The notes under the pieces are model-generated. The model was given only the letters and a program-made list of their open reading frames with translations, searched no databases and had not been told where the DNA came from. The translations under genes and the position numbers were made by a program. Positions 1 to 7,257 of a DNA stretch of 13,943 nt are shown one piece after another. Numbering within the stretch: the first letter of the stretch is position 1; the number at the start of each line of letters is the position of its first letter. Source of the stretch: an uncultured Alphaproteobacteria bacterium (lineage in GTDB: Bacteria; Pseudomonadota; Alphaproteobacteria; RF32; CAG-239); the NCBI GenBank assembly GCA_900540425.1, contig UQFU01000041.1:1-13943 (forward strand). The letters run 5' to 3'.

Positions 1-3
1 CAT
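1..3 (-). CDS. start codon of a gene running off the left edge (putative paralogue of the DUF1566 gene)
   Basis: Only the ATG (minus strand, bases 3 to 1) is inside the window. It is proposed because the 75 bases upstream are a near-exact copy of the promoter, leader and start region of the DUF1566/C-type-lectin-like gene at 7747-8577, and this ATG aligns with the second ATG (8577) of that gene. Nothing of the product can be read. That it encodes a protein of the same family is inference. It could instead be a decayed or unrelated gene that acquired the same leader. Confidence 0.35.
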
Positions 4-75
4 ATCTATATGTTTTTAATTTATTAATAATTCTTTGAATATGTCACGCTTAGCAAAGAAACCCTGTTAAGTCAA
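1..75 (-). repeat. leader/promoter repeat, copy 1
   Basis: This sequence matches 8575-8657 in the same orientation. Aligned base by base, it differs only at positions 7, 12 and 56, plus one 8-base insertion in the other copy. On the minus strand it holds a TTGACT -35-like box (75-70) and, 17 bases on, a weak TAAGCG -10 preceded by TGC. An AT-rich stretch without a clear Shine-Dalgarno follows, then ATG at 3-1. It begins directly beyond the T-run of the dsbA terminator. It is best read as the expression leader of a gene that continues to the left. Confidence 0.8.
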
Positions 76-80
76 ACAAA

Positions 81-110
81 AAACAGGCTGCACAAATTAA
101 GCAGCCTGTT
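81..110 (-). terminator. rho-independent terminator of the dsbA-like gene
   Basis: A perfect 10-bp stem (82-91 with 101-110) encloses a 9-base loop. On the minus strand it is followed by a T-rich run (T, TTTGTTTG). It lies 18 bases after the stop codon of the DsbA-like gene. The leader repeat starts immediately beyond it, so it also insulates the next minus-strand gene from read-through. Confidence 0.85.
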
Positions 111-128
111 CTCTTTCTGGCAATCAAC

Positions 129-881
129 CTATTTAGCGGCTTTGGCTTCGTCAATAGCGCGCTGAATATCGCTTTCGCTGAGGGTCTGAATCATATTGCC
201 CTCAACAACCAATGTCGGAACACCGGTAACGCGGATTTTCTCCGCCAAAGAAGACGTATCGGTCATAGCCTTGGCAACTTTGTCAGAATTCATATCGGCT
301 TTCATCTTTTCCAGATCAACGCCTGCCTTGACGGCGAGTTCGTCAATTTTGGCTTCCGAAAGCTGTCCCGGATTTTCCATAATATTCTTATAAAACTCCT
401 TGGCATATCCTTGTTCTGCTGCCGCATACAAGGCCTTAGCGGCATACTGGGACTGCGGAGACAAGAAGAACAACGGCTTCAAAACAACACGAACATCGCT
501 GTTTTTATCCATAATGCTCATCAACGTCGGAGCCAGTTTGTGGCAATAACCGCAGGCAAAATCAAAAAATTCGACAACGGTAATTTCGCCTTTCTCGTTG
601 CCGATAACCGGGCTGGCGGCATAATTGTTAATTTCTTCAATATTGTCCGCAACCAGCTTTTTGGCAGCAGCGCGGGCTTCTTCCTGACGTTTGGCTTCGC
701 CTCTTTGCAGAGCATCAATAATCATCTGCGGATTATTGCTCAGCACGGCCATAACCCCTTCTTCGCTGACCATTGCCGGTTCGGCGCTTTTGTTATGGCA
801 GCACAAAATGCACATAACCAAAGCGGCAACAGCGACGATTAAAGCGAGGACCGAAACGTAAATTGCATTAACTTTATTCAT
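129..881 (-). CDS. DsbA-family thiol:disulfide oxidoreductase (ScsC/Com1-like), membrane-anchored
   Basis: This 250-residue protein is predicted to act in the periplasm on cysteine pairs of exported proteins. Residues 7-28 form a hydrophobic segment (signal anchor or signal peptide) that unusually ends in Cys24, Cys27 and Cys28. No good lipobox is present. Residues about 42-85 form a charged helical region like the ScsC N-terminal domain. The thioredoxin-fold domain starts near residue 98 and carries the active site C110-G-Y-C113 after VVEFFDFA. The cis-proline loop is TGVPT (Pro222). The start is supported by an AGAAGGA ribosome site at 890-896, eight bases upstream. No DsbB or DsbD partner is visible, so oxidase versus isomerase activity cannot be decided. 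It is a single-gene unit with its own terminator. Confidence 0.9.
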   Translation of the reverse strand: MNKVNAIYVSVLALIVAVAALVMCILCCHNKSAEPAMVSEEGVMAVLSNNPQMIIDALQRGEAKRQEEARAAAKKLVADNIEEINNYAASPVIGNEKGEITVVEFFDFACGYCHKLAPTLMSIMDKNSDVRVVLKPLFFLSPQSQYAAKALYAAAEQGYAKEFYKNIMENPGQLSEAKIDELAVKAGVDLEKMKADMNSDKVAKAMTDTSSLAEKIRVTGVPTLVVEGNMIQTLSESDIQRAIDEAKAAK

Positions 882-933
882 TTCATATATCCTTCTAATT
901 TACAAATAAACACAAATATAATTTAGCTAAACT

Positions 934-939
934 ATTATA
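934..939 (-). promoter_or_regulatory. candidate -10 element for the dsbA-like gene
   Basis: A perfect TATAAT on the minus strand lies about 55 bases upstream of the dsbA-like start, in a very AT-rich divergent spacer (882-1059). No convincing -35 box is seen at 16-18 bases; the best is ACTTTA. A 10-bp perfect palindrome, TTTAGCTAAA, lies at 922-931 just downstream. The AT-rich background makes chance matches likely. Confidence 0.35.
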
Positions 940-996
940 TATTTACAAGCGTAATTTAAAGTATATTTATTAAAATTCTCCAAACATCTAAATCTT

Positions 997-1026
997 TTTT
1001 TCACTATTTGGCTCTATAGTGAAAAA
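997..1026 (+). promoter_or_regulatory. inverted repeat overlapping a -10 box upstream of the DUF47-pit operon
   Basis: Two perfect 11-base arms (997-1007 and 1016-1026) flank an 8-base centre. The right arm overlaps TATAGT (1015-1020), a good -10 hexamer whose predicted start point lies about 33 bases before the ATG at 1060. The -35 position is T-rich and poor, which would suit an activator- or repressor-dependent promoter. The arms do not resemble the direct-repeat Pho box. The stem has only two G:C pairs, so a protein-binding operator is more likely than a terminator. Confidence 0.5.
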
Positions 1027-1059
1027 TAAAACCAAAGTTTCGTATGAGGACGGATTAAC

Positions 1060-1719
1060 ATGTTTCACGCCAAATTTTCGCTGTTTTCCAAAACCAAACC
1101 GTTAGAAAACAAAATTGACCTTTTTCATGACAAATTGCTTGATGCCGCCATGAACTTCAAAAAGGCCATCCGCATTTATCTCAAAGAAAAGCGCAGCGAA
1201 GAATATAAAAAAATCAACAAGCAAATCAAACAAATCGAGCATGACGCCGATAATCTCCGCCGTGATATCGAAGCCAAACTCTATACCCAGAACCTGATTC
1301 CCGACCTCCGCGCCGATGTCTTAAATCTGGTGGAAAACCTTGATAAGGTCATCAACAAGTTTGATGAGGTTGTTTACGAATTTTATATTGAGCAACCCGA
1401 CATTCCCGAAGAATACCACATGCGTTTCACCGAAATCTGCGACCTCAGCGCCGACTGCGCCGAAAACCTTTCCATCGCCTCGAGGGCTTTTTTCCGCGAT
1501 TTCAGTTCCGTCCGCGACTTTTCACAAAAAGTCTACTTTATCGAGCATGAATCTGACGTCAGCTCCGGCCACCTCAAACAGGCCGTCTTCGATTCGGAAT
1601 TGCCCCTGGCCAACAAACTCCAGCTTAACATCCTGATCAGCGAAATCGCCGAAATCGCCGACATCGCCGAAGACTGTGTTGATGAACTGCTGATCTTTAC
1701 CATCAAGAGGGATATCTGA
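1060..1719 (+). CDS. DUF47 / PhoU-like phosphate transport accessory protein
   Basis: This 219-residue, all-helical, soluble protein belongs to the DUF47 (PhoU-like, TIGR00153-type) family that accompanies Pit transporters and is thought to modulate them. Two PhoU-like acidic motifs are visible: EHDADNLRRDI near residues 60-70 and EHESDVSSGHL near 162-172, plus an acidic C-terminal helix (EIAEIADIAEDCVDEL). Such motifs bind metal clusters in PhoU proteins. The start is preceded by GAGGA at 1046-1050. The stop and the pit start share a base (TGATG at 1717-1721), so the two genes are translationally coupled. Length and neighbour are typical for the family. It is not the Pst-associated PhoU, since no pst genes are nearby. 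Confidence 0.92.
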   Translation: MFHAKFSLFSKTKPLENKIDLFHDKLLDAAMNFKKAIRIYLKEKRSEEYKKINKQIKQIEHDADNLRRDIEAKLYTQNLIPDLRADVLNLVENLDKVINKFDEVVYEFYIEQPDIPEEYHMRFTEICDLSADCAENLSIASRAFFRDFSSVRDFSQKVYFIEHESDVSSGHLKQAVFDSELPLANKLQLNILISEIAEIADIAEDCVDELLIFTIKRDI

Positions 1720-2774
1720 TGGATTTGGGGTATTTCATATTTTTAAGCAGCGGTCTGTTTCTGGGCTGGTCCCTTGGGGCTAACGATGCCGCCAACATCT
1801 TCGGCACCGCTGTCGGAACCAAAATGGTCCGCTTTCGCACCGCCGCCCTTATTTCTTCAATATTCATCATTCTCGGTGCAGTCTTTACCGGCGCCGGTGC
1901 CAGCAAAACTTTAGGCGAACTTGGCTCGATCGATGCGCTCGCCGGCGCTTTCATGGTCGCTCTGGCCGCCGCCGTTACCATCTATTGGATGGTCAAGCTC
2001 GGCTTGCCTGTTTCCACTTCTCAGGCAATCGTCGGCGCCATTGTCGGTTGGAACATTTACAGCGGCAAACCGACCGAAATCACTATCCTAAGTCAAATCG
2101 TTGGCACCTGGATCATCTGCCCGGTACTCAGCGGCATAATTGCCATACTGCTATATTACCTGATTCGCAGCCGGCTGAAAAAATCCAAAATTCATATTCT
2201 TCGCCGCGATACCTACACCCGGATCGGCTTGATTTTGGTAGGCGCTTTCGGCGCTTATGCTCTGGGCGCCAACAACATTGCCAACGTCATGGGAGTCTTT
2301 GTCGATTCCAGCCCGTTTCAGGCGCTAAGGCTTCCGGGCGGATTTTCGCTGAACAGCACGCAGGTCCTGTTTCTGATCGGCGGCATTGCCATCAGCAGCG
2401 GCGTTTTCACCTATTCGCATAGGGTCATGAATACCGTCGGCAACAATCTGATGTCAATGAGCCCGATCGTTGCTTGGATTGCCGTTTTTTCCCAAGCTCT
2501 GGTCTTGTTTCTTTTTGCCTCCCAGGGGCTGAAAAACCTGCTCGAAACCAACGGCTTTCCGTCCCTGCCTCTGGTTCCCGTTTCCAGTTCCCAGGCAATT
2601 ATCGGCGCGGTCATCGGCATCGGCATTGCCAAAGGCGGACGGGACATTCATTGGGGATTGCTCGGACATATTGCCCTTGGCTGGATTACCACCCCGGTCA
2701 TTGCCACTTTGTTGTGCTTTATATCCCTGTTCTTTTTGGAAAACGTCTTTAACCTGACTGTCTACTTGCCCTGA
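1719..2774 (+). CDS. pit: inorganic phosphate transporter, PiT family
   Basis: This 351-residue inner-membrane transporter imports phosphate by ion symport. It shows the internal duplication of the PiT family: GANDAAN at residues 20-26 is echoed by GANNIAN at 183-189, and PVSTSQAIVGAIVG at 97-110 by PVSSSQAIIGAVIG at 287-300. Around ten hydrophobic segments are present. A charged cytoplasmic loop (about 150-168) separates the halves. It is shorter than E. coli PitA and lacks the large central loop, as in many bacterial and archaeal members. It is coupled to the preceding DUF47 gene by TGATG, with an AGAGGG ribosome site at 1706-1711. Whether H+ or Na+ is the coupling ion cannot be read. Its last 13 bases overlap the end of the convergent mrp gene, and no terminator separates them. 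Confidence 0.93.
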   Translation: MDLGYFIFLSSGLFLGWSLGANDAANIFGTAVGTKMVRFRTAALISSIFIILGAVFTGAGASKTLGELGSIDALAGAFMVALAAAVTIYWMVKLGLPVSTSQAIVGAIVGWNIYSGKPTEITILSQIVGTWIICPVLSGIIAILLYYLIRSRLKKSKIHILRRDTYTRIGLILVGAFGAYALGANNIANVMGVFVDSSPFQALRLPGGFSLNSTQVLFLIGGIAISSGVFTYSHRVMNTVGNNLMSMSPIVAWIAVFSQALVLFLFASQGLKNLLETNGFPSLPLVPVSSSQAIIGAVIGIGIAKGGRDIHWGLLGHIALGWITTPVIATLLCFISLFFLENVFNLTVYLP

Positions 2775-3772
2775 TTAAAGCCAAGCTCTCCGGCAATTTT
2801 GGCTGCAATCTCCTCATACGCCTTGGTATGCGGACTGTCGGGATCGGCAAAAACAATCGGCGTACCGTTGTCGGCATTCTCCCGGATGGAAAGGTGCAGC
2901 GGAATCTCGCCCAAAAACTTTTCCCCGAGCTTTTCGGCGGTTTTTCTTGCCCCCTCATGCCCGAAAATATCCGCCCGGTGCCCGCACTTTTCACACAAAT
3001 AGTAACTCATATTTTCAATAATTCCCAAAATCGGAACATCGACTTTTTTGAACATATTTACCCCTTTGACCGCATCAATCAAGGCAATGTCCTGCGGAGT
3101 CGACACAATTACCGCACCGTCAAAATGCAGCCTTTGCGACAGGGTAATCTGAATATCGCCGGTGCCGGGCGGCATATCAATAACCATAACGTCCACATCT
3201 TTCCATGCCGTATCGCGCAGCAACTGCTCAATCGCGCCGCACGCCTTGGCACCGCGCCAAATCAGCGGCGTTGACTTGTCAATCAGCGTTCCGATGGACA
3301 TTGACTGTGTTCCCATATAATTAAACGGCTCAAAAGTCTTACCGTCGGCACTGGCCGGCGCTACACCTTCATACCCCAACATCGTCGGCACCGAAGGGCC
3401 GTATATGTCAGCATCGAAAATTGCCGTTTTCAGACCGCAATTAGCCAAAGCCAACGCCAGATTGACCGCCGTCGTCGATTTGCCGACCCCGCCTTTTCCC
3501 GAAGCGACACCGATAATTTTTCTAACGCCGCGTATCTGCCATTTTTCCGTTTCCGGGCGCAGTCCGGCCGTCTTTTTGACGGCCGTAAAAATCACCGAAA
3601 CTTTGTCCAGTTCCGGCAGCTGTTCCAATTCCGCTTTCAATGCCCGCTGCTTTTCCGGTTCGTCTTTGTCGGTCATAAGCGTAATAATCGCCCGCCGCCC
3701 GAATATCTTAATTTCTTCAATCCGGCTGCGGTCAAAATAACGCCCGACCGCTTCGGCAATCTTCTCTTCCAT
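2762..3772 (-). CDS. mrp: Mrp/ApbC-type P-loop ATPase, iron-sulfur cluster carrier
   Basis: This 336-residue cytoplasmic ATPase is expected to carry and transfer a [4Fe-4S] cluster to target proteins. Residues 1-65 form a short, divergent MIP18/DUF59-like domain. The nucleotide-binding domain starts near residue 83, with the deviant Walker A GKGGVGKS (92-99). It continues with DADIYGPS (120-127), the Walker B-like VIDMPPGTGD (about 197-206) and the cluster-binding C260-x-x-C263. The ATG is preceded by AGGAG at 3781-3785, eight bases upstream. It is divergent from hflK and convergent with pit (13-base overlap). Conservation of all key motifs makes the family assignment firm; the clients are unknown. 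Confidence 0.93.
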   Translation of the reverse strand: MEEKIAEAVGRYFDRSRIEEIKIFGRRAIITLMTDKDEPEKQRALKAELEQLPELDKVSVIFTAVKKTAGLRPETEKWQIRGVRKIIGVASGKGGVGKSTTAVNLALALANCGLKTAIFDADIYGPSVPTMLGYEGVAPASADGKTFEPFNYMGTQSMSIGTLIDKSTPLIWRGAKACGAIEQLLRDTAWKDVDVMVIDMPPGTGDIQITLSQRLHFDGAVIVSTPQDIALIDAVKGVNMFKKVDVPILGIIENMSYYLCEKCGHRADIFGHEGARKTAEKLGEKFLGEIPLHLSIRENADNGTPIVFADPDSPHTKAYEEIAAKIAGELGFNQGK

Positions 3773-3807
3773 AACCAGGGCTCCTGTTGATATTGTGTTA
3801 TCACCAA

Positions 3808-3836
3808 TTGTCTTTAGTGGATATTTATATTATATA
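3808..3836 (+). promoter_or_regulatory. predicted sigma70-type promoter of the hflKC-degP-holC operon
   Basis: TTGTCT (3808-3813) and TATATA (3831-3836) are separated by 17 bases. Transcription would start near 3843, giving a leader of about 46 bases. An AGAGAGGA ribosome site follows at 3877-3884, five bases before the hflK ATG. No heat-shock (sigma32) consensus was recognised. Confidence 0.5.
3829..3834 (-). promoter_or_regulatory. candidate -10 element of mrp
   Basis: A perfect TATAAT on the minus strand lies about 57 bases upstream of the mrp start and overlaps the hflK -10 region on the other strand. The -35 position (TAATCT) is weak. If both are used, the two divergent promoters would compete for the same DNA. 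Confidence 0.35.
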
Positions 3837-3888
3837 CGAATATAAAGCAATAGATTAAACGCCTGATGTTAAATAAAGAGAGGAAACA

Positions 3889-4950
3889 ATGTCCAAAAAC
3901 AACGGCCCCTGGGGGAACGACAGCCCTTGGAATGAACCGGAAAACACTGCTTCTCCGGGAAAAGTGATAGACTTCGCCAATATCAAAAAGCCCGGTGGTT
4001 TTGACTTCAAAATCAGCTGGATAATCGCCGCCGTTGCCCTGCTCTGGCTGGCAACGGGCTTTTATCAGGTTCAGCCCAATGAACAAGGCGTTGTCCTCCG
4101 CTTCGGAAAATACGCAGACACCACCGACGCCGGACTGCACTACCACCTGCCCTACCCGATAGAAGAAGTCGTCAAAGTCAACATTACGCAGGAACGCAGC
4201 ATCAACCTCGGTGTTGCCGAAGCTTATACAACCGCTAACCGCGTTGCTATCCGCAACGGTCAAACCGGCAATGCCGATCCGCTCAAGAGCTTTACCGAAA
4301 GCCACATGCTCACCGGCGACGAAAACATTGTCGATGTCAACCTGACCGTTGTCTGGAGAATCAAAAACGCCAAAGACTACCTCTTCAGCATGCAGGATCC
4401 TGACAATACCGTCCGCGTTGCCGCCCAGTCCGTCTTGCGTGAAATCGTCGGGCAATCGGAAATGCAGGCCATCATTACCGGCGACCGCGGCAAAGTCGAA
4501 GACGAAACCAAAGCCGAACTGCAAAAAGTCATGGACGAATTCGGATCCGGCATTGAAATCGTCCGCGTCAAACTGCAAAAAGCCGATCCGCCCAAACAGG
4601 TCGTAGACGCTTTCAATGAAGTTCAGCGCGCCAAGGCTGACATGGAACGCTTCAAAAACGAAGCCGAAGCCTATCGCAACGAAATTCTTCCCAAAGCCCG
4701 CGGCGAAGCCTCCCAGCTGTTGCAAAATGCCCAGGCATACAAAGAGGCCGTCGTTAACAAGGCACAGGGCGAAGCCGAGCGCTTTAACTCGGTTTACAAC
4801 GCTTATAAGGAAGGCAAAAACGTAACCGCCCGCCGCATGTATCTGGAAACCATGGAAGACGTTTTGGAAAAATCCCAAAAAATTATCCTCGACCAGGGCA
4901 AAGCCGGCAACGGCGTTGTCCCCTACCTGCCTTTAGATAAACTGAAATAG
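3889..4950 (+). CDS. hflK: HflK, SPFH/band-7 membrane protein, FtsH protease regulator
   Basis: This 353-residue protein forms, with HflC, the large periplasm-facing SPFH assembly that encloses and modulates the FtsH protease. A Gly/Pro/Trp-rich cytoplasmic tail occupies residues 1-40 (NNGPWG and SPW motifs). One membrane segment follows at about 43-59, then the SPFH domain starting at VQPNEQGVVLRFGK (61-74). A long charged coiled-coil spans about 235-300, and the C-terminal part (MYLETMEDVLEKSQKIIL) is typical of HflK. Length is slightly shorter than the E. coli protein. The hflC start lies ten bases after its stop. The operon promoter is at 3808-3836. Confidence 0.95.
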   Translation: MSKNNGPWGNDSPWNEPENTASPGKVIDFANIKKPGGFDFKISWIIAAVALLWLATGFYQVQPNEQGVVLRFGKYADTTDAGLHYHLPYPIEEVVKVNITQERSINLGVAEAYTTANRVAIRNGQTGNADPLKSFTESHMLTGDENIVDVNLTVVWRIKNAKDYLFSMQDPDNTVRVAAQSVLREIVGQSEMQAIITGDRGKVEDETKAELQKVMDEFGSGIEIVRVKLQKADPPKQVVDAFNEVQRAKADMERFKNEAEAYRNEILPKARGEASQLLQNAQAYKEAVVNKAQGEAERFNSVYNAYKEGKNVTARRMYLETMEDVLEKSQKIILDQGKAGNGVVPYLPLDKLK

Positions 4951-4960
4951 GAGAGTAACC

Positions 4961-5839
4961 ATGCAGGAAAAAACCAAATTTACGCTGATAGCTGCCGCTG
5001 TTGCCCTCGTTTTTGTATTGTTCAATTCGCTGTATATTCTGCCGCAAACCGAACAGGCAATCGTCCTGCAATTCGGCGAACCGGTCCGCCTGGTCAAGGA
5101 GCCGGGGCTGAAATTCAAAGTGCCGTTTATCCAAAACGTTGTTTTTTATGACAACCGCCTGTTGAATCTCGACCCGCCGGCGCAGGAAATTGTCCTTAAT
5201 GATAAAAAACGTCTGGATGTTGACAGCTTCACCCGTTTTCGGATTATCGACCCGCTGAAATTCTACCAGACGGTTCGTACTGAAGAACAGGCCCGCAGCA
5301 AACTGAAAGAAATCGTCAACTCTTCCGTCCGCAAAATTCTCGGCCGCACCACCCTGCAGGAATTGCTTTCGCAAAAGCGGACGCAAATCATGTCGGATAT
5401 TTCCGCCGCCGTCAAAACCGATGCCCAGCAGATTGGTGTCAGCGTGGCTGACGTCCGCATCAGACGTGCCGACCTGCCGATTGAGGTCTTGCAGGCAATT
5501 AACGCCCGTATGAAAACCGAACGCGAACGCGATGCCAAAGAATTCCGTGCCCAAGGCCAGCAAAATGCCCAGCAGATTCGTGCCAAAGCCGAAAAAGAAC
5601 GCACGATTATCATCGCCGAAGCGGCCAAACAGGCAGAAATTCTGCGCGGTGAAGGCGACCGTGAAGCAACCCGCATATGGAACAAAGCGGCCAACCGCGA
5701 CCCACAGTTCTTTGCCTTCTACCGTTCTCTGGCTGCTTACAAAAAGGCTCTGAATGAAGGGAAAACTTCTTTGGTTCTGTCTCCGGATTCGGAATTTTTC
5801 CGCTATTTCCAGAAGGCGCCGGCCAATACTCACGAGTAA
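4961..5839 (+). CDS. hflC: HflC, SPFH/band-7 membrane protein, FtsH protease regulator
   Basis: This 292-residue protein is the partner of HflK. It has a short N-terminus, one membrane segment at residues 8-26, an SPFH domain starting at LPQTEQAIVLQFGE (27-40) and a long Arg/Glu/Ala-rich coiled coil (about 180-240). The conserved C-terminal region is FFAFYRSLAAYKKAL. The sequence GGAGAG (4951-4956) right after the hflK stop provides the ribosome site. It is followed after only five bases by the degP-like gene. The order hflK-hflC-degP is common in alphaproteobacteria and groups three factors of envelope protein quality control. Confidence 0.95.
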   Translation: MQEKTKFTLIAAAVALVFVLFNSLYILPQTEQAIVLQFGEPVRLVKEPGLKFKVPFIQNVVFYDNRLLNLDPPAQEIVLNDKKRLDVDSFTRFRIIDPLKFYQTVRTEEQARSKLKEIVNSSVRKILGRTTLQELLSQKRTQIMSDISAAVKTDAQQIGVSVADVRIRRADLPIEVLQAINARMKTERERDAKEFRAQGQQNAQQIRAKAEKERTIIIAEAAKQAEILRGEGDREATRIWNKAANRDPQFFAFYRSLAAYKKALNEGKTSLVLSPDSEFFRYFQKAPANTHE

Positions 5840-5844
5840 AAAAC

Positions 5845-7257
5845 ATGAAAATCCGTTTTCTGCTTTCGTTGTGCCTGTTGCTGACGCCCGGAATTTCCCG
5901 GGCTCAAACTGTAGCGTTGCCTTCGTTTGCCGACTTGGTGGAACGGTTGTCGCCTTCGGTAGTCAACATTTCCACGACACCGCGAACCGATCTGCCGGAA
6001 AACGGAAACGCCATGCTTGACGGTACCGCCCCGCTGACCAACGGCATTTTCGGTTCCGGTGCCGCCGGACACATTGCACTCGGTTCCGGATTCGTTCTTG
6101 ACACCGAAGGTTATATCCTCACCAATAACCATGTTATCGAAAACGCCTCCGAAATCACCGTTATTCTGCACGACAACACCCCTTTGGCCGCCGTAGTAAT
6201 CGGAACCGACCGCAAAACCGACCTTGCGCTTATCAAAGTAGACACCAACAAACCCCTTACTCCGGTCAAATTCGGAGATTCGGATAGAATCCGCGTCGGA
6301 GATTGGATTCTGGCCATCGGCAATCCTTTCGGCCTCGGCGGCAGCGTAACCGCCGGTATTGTTTCTGCCAAATCCAGGGACATCGCCGCCGGGCCATACG
6401 ACAACTTTATTCAAACCGACGCCTCAATTAATCAGGGAAGTTCCGGCGGTCCGATGTTTAACCTTCACGGCGAAGTCATCGGCATCAATACGGCAATTTT
6501 TTCCACCACCGGCGGCAGCATGGGCATCGGTTTTGCAATTCCGGCCAATCTGGCGCACTTTGTAATCAAACAGCTCAAAGAGAACGGCAAAGTCACCCGT
6601 GGCTGGATCGGCGTCAAAATCCAGCCCAATGCCGCTGATATCGCCGCCAGCCTGAATCTGCCGGAAAAACACGGCATTGTCATTTCCGGCGTCAACGAAG
6701 ATTCAACGGCCAAACAAGCCGGTATTGAAGCCGGAGACATTATTCTCGACATTGACGGACAAAAGGTTGGCAATACCCAAAGCTTTTCGCGCCTGATTGC
6801 CGAAACCCCCATCGGCCGGATGATTAAAACCACCGTTTGGCGCAACGGACAGCGGCTGCACAAAACCATAAAAATTGCTCCGATGCCCGAACCGGCGCCA
6901 ACGCCGGCCCCGGTTCCGCAACCGCTTGCCCAACAGCCCGAAACGGACGATTTTGCGCCCCTCGGATTAAAACTAAGCAATATTGACGAAAATGTCCTTG
7001 ATAAATATCACCTGCCGCAGCAAAACAAAGGGATTGCCGTTACGGCCGTCCTGCCGGACAGCGACGCCGAAAAAAAAGGGCTGAAACCCGGCAATATCAT
7101 TATTAAAATTGATAAAAAAGACGTCTTTAACCTTGAAGACGCCCGTAACTGCATTGCCGATGCCATTTTAGAAAACCGGCGGCCGGTTCTGCTTTCGGTG
7201 CTGGACGGCAATAACAACATGCATTTTGTCGCCGTAAAATTTGCGGAGAAACAATGA
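5845..7257 (+). CDS. degP: periplasmic serine endoprotease, DegP/HtrA (Do) family
   Basis: This 470-residue exported protease/chaperone should degrade or hold misfolded periplasmic proteins. A signal peptide spans residues 1-20 (LLSLCLLLTPGISRA, cleavage before QTV). The trypsin-like domain carries His96 (TNNHVIEN), Asp126 (KTDLALIKVD) and Ser200 (QGSSGGPMF), a complete catalytic triad. PDZ1 spans about 250-345. A Pro/Ala-rich linker (346-364) leads to PDZ2 (about 370-468). Two PDZ domains indicate the Do/DegP-DegQ type rather than DegS. The ribosome site is weak (CACGAG just before the ATG), so expression probably depends on coupling to hflC, five bases upstream. Its end overlaps holC by four bases (ATGA). 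degP, degQ and mucD cannot be told apart from sequence alone. Confidence 0.93.
   Translation: MKIRFLLSLCLLLTPGISRAQTVALPSFADLVERLSPSVVNISTTPRTDLPENGNAMLDGTAPLTNGIFGSGAAGHIALGSGFVLDTEGYILTNNHVIENASEITVILHDNTPLAAVVIGTDRKTDLALIKVDTNKPLTPVKFGDSDRIRVGDWILAIGNPFGLGGSVTAGIVSAKSRDIAAGPYDNFIQTDASINQGSSGGPMFNLHGEVIGINTAIFSTTGGSMGIGFAIPANLAHFVIKQLKENGKVTRGWIGVKIQPNAADIAASLNLPEKHGIVISGVNEDSTAKQAGIEAGDIILDIDGQKVGNTQSFSRLIAETPIGRMIKTTVWRNGQRLHKTIKIAPMPEPAPTPAPVPQPLAQQPETDDFAPLGLKLSNIDENVLDKYHLPQQNKGIAVTAVLPDSDAEKKGLKPGNIIIKIDKKDVFNLEDARNCIADAILENRRPVLLSVLDGNNNMHFVAVKFAEKQ

Noticed and set aside
3814..4878. 354-codon open frame on the minus strand across hflK
   Set aside because: It is antisense to a clearly recognised HflK, has a Phe/Gly-rich composition typical of reversed GC-rich codons and matches no family I recognise.
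4883..5833. 316-codon open frame on the minus strand across hflC
   Set aside because: It mirrors hflC almost end to end, with Phe-rich low-information sequence; hflC itself is conserved along its whole length.
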